This document shows, in pieces, positions 19,001 to 28,514 of a DNA stretch of 64,000 bases (its first letter is position 1; every line of letters begins with the position of its first letter). Under the pieces are notes generated by a model. The model worked only from the letters and a program-made list of their open reading frames with translations, made no database searches and had not been told where the DNA came from. Source of the DNA: an uncultured Hyphomicrobium sp. (lineage in GTDB: Bacteria; Pseudomonadota; Alphaproteobacteria; Rhizobiales; Hyphomicrobiaceae); assembly GCA_934555825.1 (NCBI GenBank), contig CAKTFJ010000004.1:62001-126000 (forward strand). The letters are read 5' to 3'. Position numbers and translations under genes: made by a program.

Positions 19001-19052
19001 CGGAGCGCGCGTTTGCGGCCGCTCCCGAGCCTGATTTCTGTTCCTGAGCCAT
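16029..19052 (-). CDS. Large membrane-anchored coiled-coil protein, GPR-like
   Basis: 1007 residues from the ATG at 19052. Layout: a disordered Pro/Arg-rich N-terminus (1-150), two membrane helices (about 157-178 and 197-219), a very long helical region (about 230-790) and a disordered Pro-rich segment with a HGHSHGH stretch. A compact C-terminal domain (last ~105 residues, starting PFHNQIDAIARALDP) follows. The middle has apolipoprotein-like repeats of roughly 22 residues; MLEGYTTGLETTLGNQTEHL is followed by a near copy, MLEGYTTGLATALGARTDQL. This matches the Hyphomicrobiales family often labelled kinesin-like or apolipoprotein A/E-domain protein. As I recall, the Agrobacterium member, GPR (growth pole ring), organises polar growth; this one is about half its length. 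A polar-growth role is inference. It is divergent from an HPt gene. Confidence 0.75.
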   Translation of the reverse strand: MAQEQKSGSGAAANARSEGVVSPGTTGAAVGAPPALPPSFAKGKDQDDRPVGGTDLSDILSHFTSDRPADAAKSGSLTAAVNRTLPPPLPNTVRSQPEKPEPPAEEPNADGETSTRRTARRRPAGPPRGTVAANDDAPSIGGLIYALEQKPSSAPFRYAAIATGVWTVICLAFSSIILRAEFAEGATFLSLLENPATFLTLTAIIVPIAVLWALALLAWRSEELRLRSSTMTEVAIRLAEPDRMAEQSVASLGQAVRRQVAFMNDAISRALGRAGELEALVHNEVTALERSYEDNERKIRSLIQELAGERSALLGTSERVTETLKTLGTDIPTLIDKLSSQQLKLAGIIQGAGDNLTALESAVGQSTERLDAVLGGKTQKLQVMLEGYTTGLETTLGNQTEHLQGMLEGYTTGLATALGARTDQLQDAIAGYVQTLDTSLTDRTESLRLVFEEYARALDTSLSNRAQALDTQLVERTKALDAAFGQRLKTFDESIVRSTMAIDSAVSEKARALTSALDTHARTFSETIARQAVNLDESLMHGIQSVRRTSENITRQSLKAIEGLAGQSEMLKRVSENLLGQVHAVTNRFEGQGQAIMRAANSLENANFKIESTLQGRHAELTSTMDRLSGKADEFGRFVEGFSSSMEGSLTSAEQRARAAAEQLRASAEEARQAALTDLERFRIETGAEGERALEELRGRFASISTVVTEQLSSLHNRIDQTSDEVRQRASHAAAEIAAEQRRLKEQMDRLPAATRENAEAMRRALQDQLRAIEQLSNLTTRSISSRDVTPPQQAQIPAPNTGAAGSLTSAYTSAGRAAPGDNRTLSSLGASDPRTAASRPAPPAASPYQALPRPGPDGREGWSLGDLLARASRDDENHGHSHGHTAQSQQQPAAPVPFHNQIDAIARALDPATTAALWQRINAGQRGVMVRSIYTPEGQAIFDDLTLRYRTDPDLQRTVNHYLVDFENIRRDAEHRDPSGRAVNAHLLSDMGRVYLFLAHVSGRIA

Positions 19053-19364
19053 CCACCCGTCCGAGCCGGCACAAGCCGGCAACTCCGACCCCATGATATG
19101 CAGTCCGAGCCTTGTGCTCAAACAGGTTTTGGCGCCCAAAGCGGCTCCATCAACGCCCAATTTCCGGGGCCAGAGAGGGGAGTTTCCATCCCCTGCCGAG
19201 TAGGCCTCGTTTGGGGCCAAATGAAGTTCGCCCGACGGCTCGGCGCATCCGCCAGGATTAACGCTTTATTTCGGTGTGGCGACGCTGTATAAATTAGTTG
19301 TTTACAGCTTGTTAGTAATTTTAGTGCACGTTTTGGATTAACCTCTTGATAAGGTCGCTTCGAC
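19053..19364. other. Divergent GPR-like/HPt intergenic region
   Basis: 312 bases between two divergent genes. The part from about 19260 is AT-rich (TAAATTAGTTG, TTAGTAATTTTAGTG) and probably holds the HPt promoter. Two TTAAC half-sites (near 19259 and 19338) resemble half of a CtrA box, but I do not see the full TTAA-N7-TTAA motif. Confidence 0.4.
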
Positions 19365-19793
19365 ATGAGTCTCCAAAGCGCGCGTACCTCTCGCCTTCGC
19401 CAAGTCCGGCCGCTTTCCGGCGCGCCTACTGCGGGGCTTGCCGGGGTCGTGGAGCCGATCGACCGCGCGCACCTTTCCCGCTACACGCTCGGAAGTCCTG
19501 AGCTGGAAAGGGAAATCCTGGGACTTTTCGTGGCGCAGCTTCCGCTCAGCATCGAGCAACTCCGTTTTGCCGTGACGGACCGGGAATGGCAGGTCGCCGC
19601 CCACACCATCAAGGGGTCGGCGCGCGCTGTCGGGGCAGGGCAGGTCGCCCAGCTCGCGCTCGAAGCCGAACAGCTTCCGGCCGTCGAGGACGAGGCGGAG
19701 CGGGTCCGAATTCTTGCCGCATTGGAAGAAGCCACGGAGACCGTTCGCGCTTACGTTGCCGACGCGTTTGGCCCTGGCGCTCCGCTCGCATAA
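19365..19793 (+). CDS. HPt domain histidine phosphotransfer protein
   Basis: 142 residues, a single HPt four-helix domain after a ~30-residue basic N-terminal extension. The phosphorylated histidine is in AHTIKGSARAVGA (about residue 80). It relays phosphate between a hybrid histidine kinase and a response regulator, but neither partner is encoded nearby. Being divergent from the GPR-like gene, it may share regulation with it; that is inference. Confidence 0.9.
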   Translation: MSLQSARTSRLRQVRPLSGAPTAGLAGVVEPIDRAHLSRYTLGSPELEREILGLFVAQLPLSIEQLRFAVTDREWQVAAHTIKGSARAVGAGQVAQLALEAEQLPAVEDEAERVRILAALEEATETVRAYVADAFGPGAPLA

Positions 19794-19981
19794 GCAACTT
19801 TCTGAAATTTCGCTTCTTTTCGCGAGGGTGCGGCACCAGCGTGCGCGCCGGTTGTGGCGCTTGAATTCCCCGTTCGCGCCCTTTAATGCTGCCCGCAACC
19901 CATTGCGCCCAGCCTGAGCGCCTGCGCCTCCTCTCGGCACTGACGGCCGAGCGGCGGCTAGATTTTTGGAGCCTGCCGTCC

Positions 19982-20302
19982 ATGGTTAAACTGACCTTCA
20001 TCCAACCCGATGGCGCGAGCCAATCCGTGGAGGCCGACACCGGCGCCACCGTGATGGAGGCTGCCAAGCAGAACGACGTGCCGGGCATCGATGCGGAGTG
20101 CGGCGGGGCCTGCGCGTGTGCGACCTGTCACGTGTACGTGGATGCGGCCTGGGTGGACAAAGTGGGCACGCCCGATCCCATGGAAGAGGATATGCTCGAC
20201 TTCGCATTCGACGTGCGCAAGGAGAGCCGCCTCTCCTGCCAGATCAAGATTACCGACGCGCTCGACGGCATCACGTTTCGCGTTCCGGAAAAGCAGTTCT
20301 GA
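19982..20302 (+). CDS. 2Fe-2S ferredoxin, adrenodoxin type
   Basis: 106 residues. Cluster ligands follow the pattern Cys-x5-Cys-x2-Cys in [16 protein letters not shown], with the fourth Cys in RLSCQIKI, as in adrenodoxin/FdxB-like ferredoxins. The acidic [14 protein letters not shown] segment is the usual partner-binding helix. The ATG at 19982 is chosen because it gives the family's standard start MVKLTFI. A reductase gene follows 55 bases downstream, so the two probably form one electron-transfer chain. Confidence 0.95.
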   Translation: MVKLTFIQPDGASQSVEADTGATVMEAAKQNDVPGIDAECGGACACATCHVYVDAAWVDKVGTPDPMEEDMLDFAFDVRKESRLSCQIKITDALDGITFRVPEKQF

Positions 20303-20321
20303 GACAGTGCTGCGCTCGTGA

Positions 20322-21419
<1,098 letters not shown>

Positions 21420-21453
21420 CGTCCACCGAACGCACTCCACACTGTCATCTTGG

Positions 21454-21502
21454 AAGGCAAAGCCTTGTCCGGAGAGGAGCCAGTGCGTCTCTTCGAAGAC
21501 GC
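21454..21502. repeat. Pair of short hairpins in convergent gap
   Basis: The 125 bases between converging fpr-type and rsmA genes hold AAGGC-AAA-GCCTT (21454-21466) and GCGTCT-CTTCGA-AGACGC (21485-21502). The gap has the look of the dispersed intergenic repeats common in Hyphomicrobiales genomes, but a second copy is not present in this window. It may act as a bidirectional terminator. Confidence 0.4.
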
Positions 21503-21544
21503 GATATACGGCGATCCGCTTCGCTTGGTGGGATGGCAGGCGCG

Positions 21545-22441
21545 CTAGCGACCGGCAGGAGAGCGTTCGTAGACGAGCGCAAGCTTCGCGAATTCGCGCA
21601 CCGTGAGCCGCTCCGCGCGCAGGTCTGGGGCAATGCCCGCTGCTTCGAGAAGTGTGTCCGGGTCCTGCACCAGCGTTTTCAGCGACACGCGCAGCATCTT
21701 GCGCCGCTGGCCGAAGGCGGCCGCGGTGACGCGGCCGAGGGACTTGACCGAGCATGCGGGCTGAGGTTCGGCGCGCGGCGTGAACACGACAACGGCGGAC
21801 GAGATTTTGGGCGGCGGCGTGAATGCCTCGGGCGGAAGCGTGAGCGCAATGCGCACGTTTGCGCGCCACTGCGAGATGACCGAGAGACGGCCGTAGGCTT
21901 TGCTGCCTGGCTCCGCCACGATGCGTTCTGCGACCTCCTTCTGGAACATCAGGACCATGCGGTCCCACCAGGGAGGCCAGGGCTCCGTTTCGAGCCAGCC
22001 GACAAGCAGCACGGTCGCGGCGCCATAGGGAAGGTTGGCGGCAACAATGGCCTTCTCGCGCGGGTTGGCGATGAGCGCTTGCCAGTCGGCTTCGAGCGCA
22101 TCGCCTTCGTGGACGGCGAGACGGCCGGGATAGTGCCCAGCAACCTCGGCAAGCGCGGGGAGACAACGGGAGTCGCGTTCCACCGCGATCACGCGCCCCG
22201 CGCCTTCCATCAGAAGCGCGCGCGTCAGTCCGCCCGGACCGGGGCCGACCTCGACCACGGTGCGTCCATCGATGGCGCCGCCCGCGCGCGCGATGCGGCG
22301 CGTCAGATTGAGGTCGAGAATGAAGTTCTGCCCGAGGCTCTTCTTGGCCGCGAGCTCGTGCTGGCGGATGACGTCGCGCAACGGCGGGAGGCCGTCGGGA
22401 CTGGCTCCGGGACGCGCCGTGGAGGTGTCGTCGCCCGTCAT
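21545..22441 (-). CDS. rsmA: 16S rRNA dimethyladenosine transferase (KsgA)
   Basis: 298 residues. It dimethylates two adjacent adenines near the 3' end of 16S rRNA. The SAM site is [16 protein letters not shown], preceded by the signature [11 protein letters not shown]; the catalytic NLPYG motif is in [11 protein letters not shown]. The ATG overlaps the pdxA stop as ATGA. It is the last gene of the lptF-lptG-lptD-surA-pdxA-rsmA run, a conserved arrangement. Confidence 0.97.
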   Translation of the reverse strand: MTGDDTSTARPGASPDGLPPLRDVIRQHELAAKKSLGQNFILDLNLTRRIARAGGAIDGRTVVEVGPGPGGLTRALLMEGAGRVIAVERDSRCLPALAEVAGHYPGRLAVHEGDALEADWQALIANPREKAIVAANLPYGAATVLLVGWLETEPWPPWWDRMVLMFQKEVAERIVAEPGSKAYGRLSVISQWRANVRIALTLPPEAFTPPPKISSAVVVFTPRAEPQPACSVKSLGRVTAAAFGQRRKMLRVSLKTLVQDPDTLLEAAGIAPDLRAERLTVREFAKLALVYERSPAGR

Positions 22442-23520
22442 CGGTTTGCACTCTCACGGCGCTTGGCGCTCTCGCGGCGCGTCGCAATGGCGTCCGCATA
22501 TTTCAGCGCTTCGATCAGGCTTGTCGCGCGCGCCGCTCCGGTACCGGCGATGGAAAACGCGGTGCCATGATCGGGCGACGTTCGAACGAACGGCAAGCCA
22601 AGCGTGACGTTCACGCCTGTATCGAACGCAAGCGTCTTGATCGGGATCAGAGCCTGGTCGTGATACATCGCGAGGACAGCGTCGTATGTGTCTCGTGCGG
22701 CTGCATGGAACAGCGTATCGGCCGGATGCGGGCCCGTGACTGCCAATCCCTCACGTGCGAGCGCGGCGATGGCGGGGGCCACGATGCGTTCGTCCTCGTC
22801 GCCCATGGTTCCTTGCTCGCCCGCGTGAGGATTGAGGCCCGTGATCGCGATGCGCGGCTCGGGAATTCCGAAATCCACATTGAGCGCGCGATGCAGGATG
22901 CGCGCCGTCTCCTCAATTGCCTCTTTGGAGATCGCGGCGGGAACGCTTGCCAGAGGGATATGGATCGTGAGCGGCACGACACTGAGTTCGCGCGATGCGA
23001 GCAGCATTACGGGCTTGACGTTCGATGCGCCGAAGCGGGTTTCGGCCAGGGCACCGAGAAACTCGGTGTGGCCTGGATGCGGAAAACCGTGCGCCTTGAG
23101 CACGGCTTTGGCGATCGGGTTGGTGACAACGGCCCGCGCGGCACCGCTCCGCACCGCTTCCACTGCCGCCTCTATCGCGCCGATCACAGCGGGCGCATTT
23201 GCCGGGTCCGGCTTGCTAGGCACGACGGGCACGGGGCAGGCCACGGGATACACCGGAAAGCGCGTGGCGAAGATGTCCGCAGCCTCGCGAAGGTCCGACA
23301 CGATCTCGACGGGGAGCGCACCGAACCCGAGCGCGTGCGCACGTGATGCGAGCGGCGCGGCGTCGCCAAAAAGGACGAAGGGCGGGAGAGCATACTCGGC
23401 GCGCCGATGCCACGCCGTCAGCGCGATGTCGAGGCCGATGCCGGCCGGGTCTCCCATGCTGAGCGCGAGCGGCCGCGCCTGGTCCGGTGCCTCTGCGCCG
23501 GCGGGCGGGCGCGTCGTCAT
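22438..23520 (-). CDS. pdxA: 4-hydroxythreonine-4-phosphate dehydrogenase
   Basis: 360 residues. NAD-dependent oxidation of 4-phosphohydroxy-L-threonine in pyridoxal phosphate synthesis. Motifs are [10 protein letters not shown] near the start, [37 protein letters not shown] and [10 protein letters not shown] with TSPDHGTAF. The C-terminus ends in a short Arg/Glu-rich tail that nearly repeats itself ([13 protein letters not shown]). Its ATG overlaps the surA stop by one base. Confidence 0.97.
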   Translation of the reverse strand: MTTRPPAGAEAPDQARPLALSMGDPAGIGLDIALTAWHRRAEYALPPFVLFGDAAPLASRAHALGFGALPVEIVSDLREAADIFATRFPVYPVACPVPVVPSKPDPANAPAVIGAIEAAVEAVRSGAARAVVTNPIAKAVLKAHGFPHPGHTEFLGALAETRFGASNVKPVMLLASRELSVVPLTIHIPLASVPAAISKEAIEETARILHRALNVDFGIPEPRIAITGLNPHAGEQGTMGDEDERIVAPAIAALAREGLAVTGPHPADTLFHAAARDTYDAVLAMYHDQALIPIKTLAFDTGVNVTLGLPFVRTSPDHGTAFSIAGTGAARATSLIEALKYADAIATRRESAKRRESANR

Positions 23521-24746
23521 CAGCGGATCTCGATCGCCGCGTCCTGCTGCAGGTCCTTGAGATGGCGCTGGGCGAGGACATCGAACTCGCGCTGGCGGAG
23601 CTCGTTCTGTGCGGTTTCACGCGTGGATTCGCCGCCGGTCCTGCGGCCGCACAGAGCCCATAGCTCGATCCCGCCGCTGCCGACGCTCGAAGGAAGCAGG
23701 TCGCCTTCACCGGCGTTGAGGAGGAGGGTGCGCATCGGCTCAGGAATGGTCGAGGGCTTGCGGGTGCCGAGATCTTCGAACTTCGCACCCGATGCGGCGG
23801 CAGCCAGCGCGGGCATGGATTCGCAGCCCGTGTACCGCGCCGCCAGCAGATCAGCCTCCGAAATGCGCCTGGCGATCACGGCTTGATCGACTTGGGCGGG
23901 AAGCGGAAGCGTGATGCGACGGAGCTGCAACTCGAGGTCGGCTTGGGCCATCGGAGTATTCGCAACGAAGCGGTCGACATCGCGCTCGGTGATCGCAACC
24001 ATGCTGCCGAAACGGCGGCGTACAACTTCTCGCCAAGAGATTTCGGCACGGAAGCGGGCTTTCATCGTCTCGATGTCGACGCCCATGCCCTTCATGTGCT
24101 TGCCGAACTGCTCGAGGTTCATGTTGTTGCGCTCGGCAATGCCCGAGACGATGCGATTGACGTCCTCATCCTCGGCAATGGCGTTGAGGCGGCGGGCTTC
24201 CTGAAGCTTGAGCTTTTCCTCGATCAGCTCTTCCTGCGCCTGGCCGCGCGAGCGGGAGACGGCGCCAGCACGCGCTTCGCGCTGGATCTCGGCCATCATG
24301 TTGCTCTGCAGTTGCTTGATGAACGTCTCCTGCAGAGCGCGCGCCTGCTCCTGGGACTGCACGTTGTTCTTCTTCAGGAAATCCTGGAATCGCTTGTTCG
24401 TGTTCGGATCCTGCACGATGCGCTTCCAGCGCGCTTCGGCCTTGGCCTTCATGTCATCGGCGCTGCGGCCGCCGCCCTGAAGCGCGAGAAACGCAGCGCG
24501 CTGCTCGATCTCGTAGGCCGTGATCGGCTCGTCGTTGACGAGCACAGCAATCCCCTGAGCGCCCTTGGAGCGCGGAGCCCGGCCCGGGCCCGACTGGGGT
24601 TCAGCCTGCTCGACATTGGCGGTGAGTGTTCCGGCGTCCTGAGCGCGCGCGCTGGCCGGCGCTCCGACCCAGAGGGCGAGCGCAATTCCCGCACCCCAGC
24701 GGAGTGCGGTCGACGAAAGGGGGGCGGCACGGAATAGGTCGGTCAT
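23520..24746 (-). CDS. surA: SurA-type periplasmic peptidyl-prolyl isomerase/chaperone
   Basis: 408 residues from the ATG at 24746, which gives a signal peptide (GAGIALALWVGAPASARAQ). A SurA N-terminal helical domain with GIAVLVNDEPITAYEIEQR follows, then a parvulin-like region. It assists outer-membrane proteins through the periplasm. Its position directly after lptD is the classic lptD-surA-pdxA-rsmA order. The parvulin active-site signature is weak by eye, so it may be mainly a chaperone. Confidence 0.85.
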   Translation of the reverse strand: MTDLFRAAPLSSTALRWGAGIALALWVGAPASARAQDAGTLTANVEQAEPQSGPGRAPRSKGAQGIAVLVNDEPITAYEIEQRAAFLALQGGGRSADDMKAKAEARWKRIVQDPNTNKRFQDFLKKNNVQSQEQARALQETFIKQLQSNMMAEIQREARAGAVSRSRGQAQEELIEEKLKLQEARRLNAIAEDEDVNRIVSGIAERNNMNLEQFGKHMKGMGVDIETMKARFRAEISWREVVRRRFGSMVAITERDVDRFVANTPMAQADLELQLRRITLPLPAQVDQAVIARRISEADLLAARYTGCESMPALAAAASGAKFEDLGTRKPSTIPEPMRTLLLNAGEGDLLPSSVGSGGIELWALCGRRTGGESTRETAQNELRQREFDVLAQRHLKDLQQDAAIEIR

Positions 24747-24959
24747 CTTCGCTGTCTCGCAGCACTCTCTGGCGCTCTGCGGGCCTTGATTCATTTTGAG
24801 GATAAAGCCCAGAGAACACCTTCGCAAAGGGCGGAGCTTTTATCCACACCAACCATGGCGGTGCCAAGGCGCAAAGGGCGCCTGCTGAGGGGGGCATGGC
24901 GGCATGGTAAAAAGGCCGGCGTGCCCAGGCTCCCGGAGCCGCTATCTCAAGGCTCTGCG

Positions 24960-27419
24960 TTAGGGCTGGTAGGCGGTCGCGTCCTCGCCGCCCATGAAGT
25001 CGACGACATTGGTCTGATAGTTGAAGCCGCCGAGGTGCTTCAGCTCGAAGCGCAGCATCACGACCTGATCGGGCCGGATGTCTCGATAGACATCCTCAAT
25101 GAAGGTCTCGCTGTAGGTGGCGCTCAGCATGAAGCACTCGTCGAGATAGGCGAGGGTGATCGAATCGTAGAGGCGGGCGCCGCGCTCAAGATCGTAGCGC
25201 ATCGAGCCGGATAGCGACCAACGATCCGTGAGCCTCAGCGTCGCATAAGCCGAGATATCCTGCTCGGTCAGGAAAGCGTTGGTCGGACCGATCGTTTCGT
25301 CGAGCAGGTTCGTGTTCGTATACGTGTAGGACGTACCGAGAGCCAGCGGACCGTAAGTGAACGTGGCTGCTAGCTCCTGGCGGCGAAGTGTGAGGTCGTC
25401 CTCGTCGAAGCGCGACTGGGCGATCACGCGGAAAACATCGGTCGGCGCGAGATAAACGCCGAGCACGTAGTCCGAGCTTTTTGTTTCAAGACCGCTGCGG
25501 GTTCCAAACGCTGTCGTGTCCTCGTCGTACGCATTCTCGCCCGAGAGGTGGAAGCTCTGGCCAGCGAGGACGCGTGCATAGCCGACCGGGCCCTGGAACG
25601 TGTATTGCACGCCGACGTTGGCGCGCGTGCCGGTCTCGAAGCGGTCGTAGCCCGAGAACTTGTTCGTGTCGAAGAGGTTCGTGTCGTCGAAGATCAAGCT
25701 CTTCGCGTCTTCGTTGGGCAGACCCTCCTGCTTCGCGCTGGCATTATGGGCAATGATCTGGCCAATCGGCTCGATCACATGCGACGTGCTGCCGAGGTTC
25801 GCAACCCACGGGTACGATACGGTGGCACCGCCCGTCGCGAGGCCGCGCAAAAACGTATCGTCGAGGCCGGCCAACCCGGGCGCGTTCGGATCCTCGTAGT
25901 TGATCTGATAGACGTCGCCCCGCAGTTCGCCGAACGGCGTGTAGGTGATGCCGACGGCGTCCGTGAAGCGGCGGCGCCATTTCACCTCGGTGACGACGCG
26001 GTTCATGTCCTGGGAGATCAGGTTCGATCCGACCCGTACGTCGGACCGAGACAGGCTCAGCGCGTTCGACTTCCAGGACAGCTCGCCGCCCAGCACCGGA
26101 TCGCGGAAGACGTAGTTGTGGTCGATCACCGGATGGACGAGGGAGTCGGCGGAGTCGTTGCTATAGAGCAGGCTCTCGAAGTGATAGAGCTTGGCGCTGA
26201 AGTAGTTCCGATCCGACATGCCTTCGAGCCAGATGTCGTTGACGCGGTCCGTCAGCAGCAGGCTGTCGAGCTTATAGAAGCGGCGGAAGTTGTCGTCGCT
26301 CTCGAAGGTCGCGTTCCAGCCGTAGCTCCACCAGCTCGACAGCGAGAAGCGACCGCGCGTTTCGATGCTGCCGCGCCAACCGTCGAGGTCCTGGTTGCCG
26401 CTCGGCAGCTTGGTCCAATCCTGGTCGATTGCGGCAAAGGTGATCGAGTATTCGCCGTTGGCGAGCTTCTGGCGCCAATCGCCCTGCCACAGCACGCCCT
26501 GATCGCTCATATAACGGGGGCGGAACGTGAAGTCGTAATGCGGCGAAAGGGCAAAGTAGTACGGCAGCTCGACGAAGATGCCGAGCTCATCGGAATTGCC
26601 GTAGCTCGGCGCCAGGAAGCCGCTCTTGCGCTTCACCGACGGATCCGGGTGCTCGAAGTAAGGCAAGTACGCAATCGTCGTGCCGAGCACTTTGAACTCG
26701 GCGTCCTGGTAGCGGATCGTCGCCGCTTCTTGATCGTGAATGATGCGGCGGGCGCCCACGCACCACAGCGGTGGAACGTTGCCGTCGCTCTTACAAGCGG
26801 TGAACGTCGCTTCCGAGAATTCGGTGACGTTGCCTTCGCGCCGCTCGCCGCGGGCCGCAGTGATACGAGAATCGTCGCGCGTGACCACCGACAGCGACTG
26901 CACGAAGCCGTCGCGGAAGTCGTCCGTCAGCGTATAGGCATCGGCGCGAATGACGTTGCCGTTGGCTTCCTTGAGCTCGACGTTGCCCGATGCGGTGAGC
27001 GTGTTCGCGCCCTGGTCGTAGATGACCTGGTCGGCCGTCAAGATGTTCTTGTTGTAATAAATTTCGACGTTGCCGCGTGCGATCACGCGATTGCCTGACG
27101 TGTCGTAGATCAGTTCGTCGCCCTGCAGGTAGAGCGGCAGCGTCTCGTCAACCTTTTGGGGCGTGCCGAACATGCCACCCGGTTGCTGCGGGAAAGCCGA
27201 CGGCGCGGCCGCACCGGCGCCGGTGCTGCGATATTCTTCGCTATACCCTTGAGCGTGGGCCGAGGGCGCGATGGCGAGGAGCGGAAGGGCCGCGGCCGAG
27301 CAGAGGAGGAGGGTCGAGGCAAGCACGCGCAAAACCCCGCATTCTCCACCAGCACGGCGAGAATACGTGGCGAAAACCTTCATGCATGTCGGCAGCAGCT
27401 CGTGCGCAACACGCATCAC
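24960..27419 (-). CDS. lptD: LPS-assembly outer membrane protein LptD
   Basis: 819 residues. It inserts lipopolysaccharide into the outer leaflet together with LptE. After a signal peptide ending SAHAQ there is a periplasmic OstA/LptA-like jellyroll (from YLQGDELIYDTSGNRVIARG), then the beta-barrel domain. Cysteines in FTACKSDGNVPPLWCVG and LDECFML could form the disulfides known for the family. I take the GTG at 27419 as start because AGGAGG lies 8 bases upstream and it abuts the lptG stop; ATG codons at 27416 and 27383 are alternatives. Confidence 0.95.
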   Translation of the reverse strand: MMRVAHELLPTCMKVFATYSRRAGGECGVLRVLASTLLLCSAAALPLLAIAPSAHAQGYSEEYRSTGAGAAAPSAFPQQPGGMFGTPQKVDETLPLYLQGDELIYDTSGNRVIARGNVEIYYNKNILTADQVIYDQGANTLTASGNVELKEANGNVIRADAYTLTDDFRDGFVQSLSVVTRDDSRITAARGERREGNVTEFSEATFTACKSDGNVPPLWCVGARRIIHDQEAATIRYQDAEFKVLGTTIAYLPYFEHPDPSVKRKSGFLAPSYGNSDELGIFVELPYYFALSPHYDFTFRPRYMSDQGVLWQGDWRQKLANGEYSITFAAIDQDWTKLPSGNQDLDGWRGSIETRGRFSLSSWWSYGWNATFESDDNFRRFYKLDSLLLTDRVNDIWLEGMSDRNYFSAKLYHFESLLYSNDSADSLVHPVIDHNYVFRDPVLGGELSWKSNALSLSRSDVRVGSNLISQDMNRVVTEVKWRRRFTDAVGITYTPFGELRGDVYQINYEDPNAPGLAGLDDTFLRGLATGGATVSYPWVANLGSTSHVIEPIGQIIAHNASAKQEGLPNEDAKSLIFDDTNLFDTNKFSGYDRFETGTRANVGVQYTFQGPVGYARVLAGQSFHLSGENAYDEDTTAFGTRSGLETKSSDYVLGVYLAPTDVFRVIAQSRFDEDDLTLRRQELAATFTYGPLALGTSYTYTNTNLLDETIGPTNAFLTEQDISAYATLRLTDRWSLSGSMRYDLERGARLYDSITLAYLDECFMLSATYSETFIEDVYRDIRPDQVVMLRFELKHLGGFNYQTNVVDFMGGEDATAYQP

Positions 27420-28511
27420 TCAGCCGTCCTCCTGGTGCAAGAGCACCGTTACCGAAACGAGAATGACCAGCAGCACAGGAATCCACACCGCCGCCCAGAT
27501 CGGAGCGAGGCCAGCCGTCCCGATTTGCCTTGATATTTCAGCAAAAAGGAAAAACCCGAACCCCCCAGCCATTCCGGTGACGACCATAGTCTGGATGCCT
27601 CCGGAGCGGAAGGACCGCAACGACACAGTTGCCGCTAAAAAAACCATCGCGACGCACAGCAACGGACGGCTCAGGAGCAGCTCGTATTGAATGCGCAATT
27701 GAGCGGATGAAAGACCGGCTTTTTCAGTGATATAGATGAGGTCTGGCAGCTCCCAGAACGAGAGCGAGATGACGCTTCCGAAGGCATCCGCAACGCGCTC
27801 CGGAGAGAGGTATGTGGACAACAGATATGTCGGGTACGATTCCGGTTGACGGCCCACGCCTGACACCGTCGCCTCGTCAAGCACCCAAACGCCTTCTTCG
27901 AGGGTGGCGGTGCGCGCATCGACCCGCTCCGAAAACTTGCCGTTCTGGTCGTAGACGAAGGCTGTGACGGACCGGAGCTCGGTCCCATGGCCCTGGACGG
28001 ACGCTGCGCTCAAGACCGATTGGCCATCCGGTCCATCCTGACGTAGCCACGGGCCAGACCCCTTTCCAAGGAGCTGCAACTCGCGATCGAATGCTTCGGC
28101 GTAGAGGTCTTCGGCCCGATCGCGGGCGCCAGCCGCGAGCGGGTTGAAGGCAATCGAGCTCAGAACGCCGAGCCCCAGCGCCACAACGAGAGCCGGCCGC
28201 AGGAACTGCCACACGGACATGCCACCCGCGCGCATGACCGCAAGCTCACTTTTCCGCGCCAGCATGAGGAGGGCGCCGATGGAGCCGACGAGGATCGCGA
28301 ACGGGAGCAGAATCTCGGTATAGGCGGGCAGCCTCAGAAGTGTGATCCAGGCCAATAGCCATGCCGGAACGCTGCCATACTTGCCGGCTTGGCGTAAAAG
28401 CTCCACGAAATCAATCATGAAGATCAGAATCGAGCAGAGCCCGAAGACGCCGAAGATCGCCGTCAGGAAGCGCCGTCCGATATAGATCGAAAGCGTGTGT
28501 TTGCCGAACAT
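27420..28511 (-). CDS. lptG: LPS export permease LptG
   Basis: 363 residues with three N-terminal and three C-terminal membrane helices around a periplasmic jellyroll (about residues 110-260). With LptF and the ATPase LptB it extracts LPS from the inner membrane. Family features are LSIYIGRRFLTAIFGVF at the N-terminus and ELAVMRAGGMSVWQFL. It starts 3 bases after lptF and ends at the lptD start. lptB, lptA and lptC are not in this window. Confidence 0.95.
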   Translation of the reverse strand: MFGKHTLSIYIGRRFLTAIFGVFGLCSILIFMIDFVELLRQAGKYGSVPAWLLAWITLLRLPAYTEILLPFAILVGSIGALLMLARKSELAVMRAGGMSVWQFLRPALVVALGLGVLSSIAFNPLAAGARDRAEDLYAEAFDRELQLLGKGSGPWLRQDGPDGQSVLSAASVQGHGTELRSVTAFVYDQNGKFSERVDARTATLEEGVWVLDEATVSGVGRQPESYPTYLLSTYLSPERVADAFGSVISLSFWELPDLIYITEKAGLSSAQLRIQYELLLSRPLLCVAMVFLAATVSLRSFRSGGIQTMVVTGMAGGFGFFLFAEISRQIGTAGLAPIWAAVWIPVLLVILVSVTVLLHQEDG

Positions 28512-28514
28512 GGC

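Noticed and set aside
25548..27098. Long plus-strand open frame antisense to lptD
   Set aside because: LptD on the minus strand has signal peptide, jellyroll and barrel features; the antisense product shows no family features.
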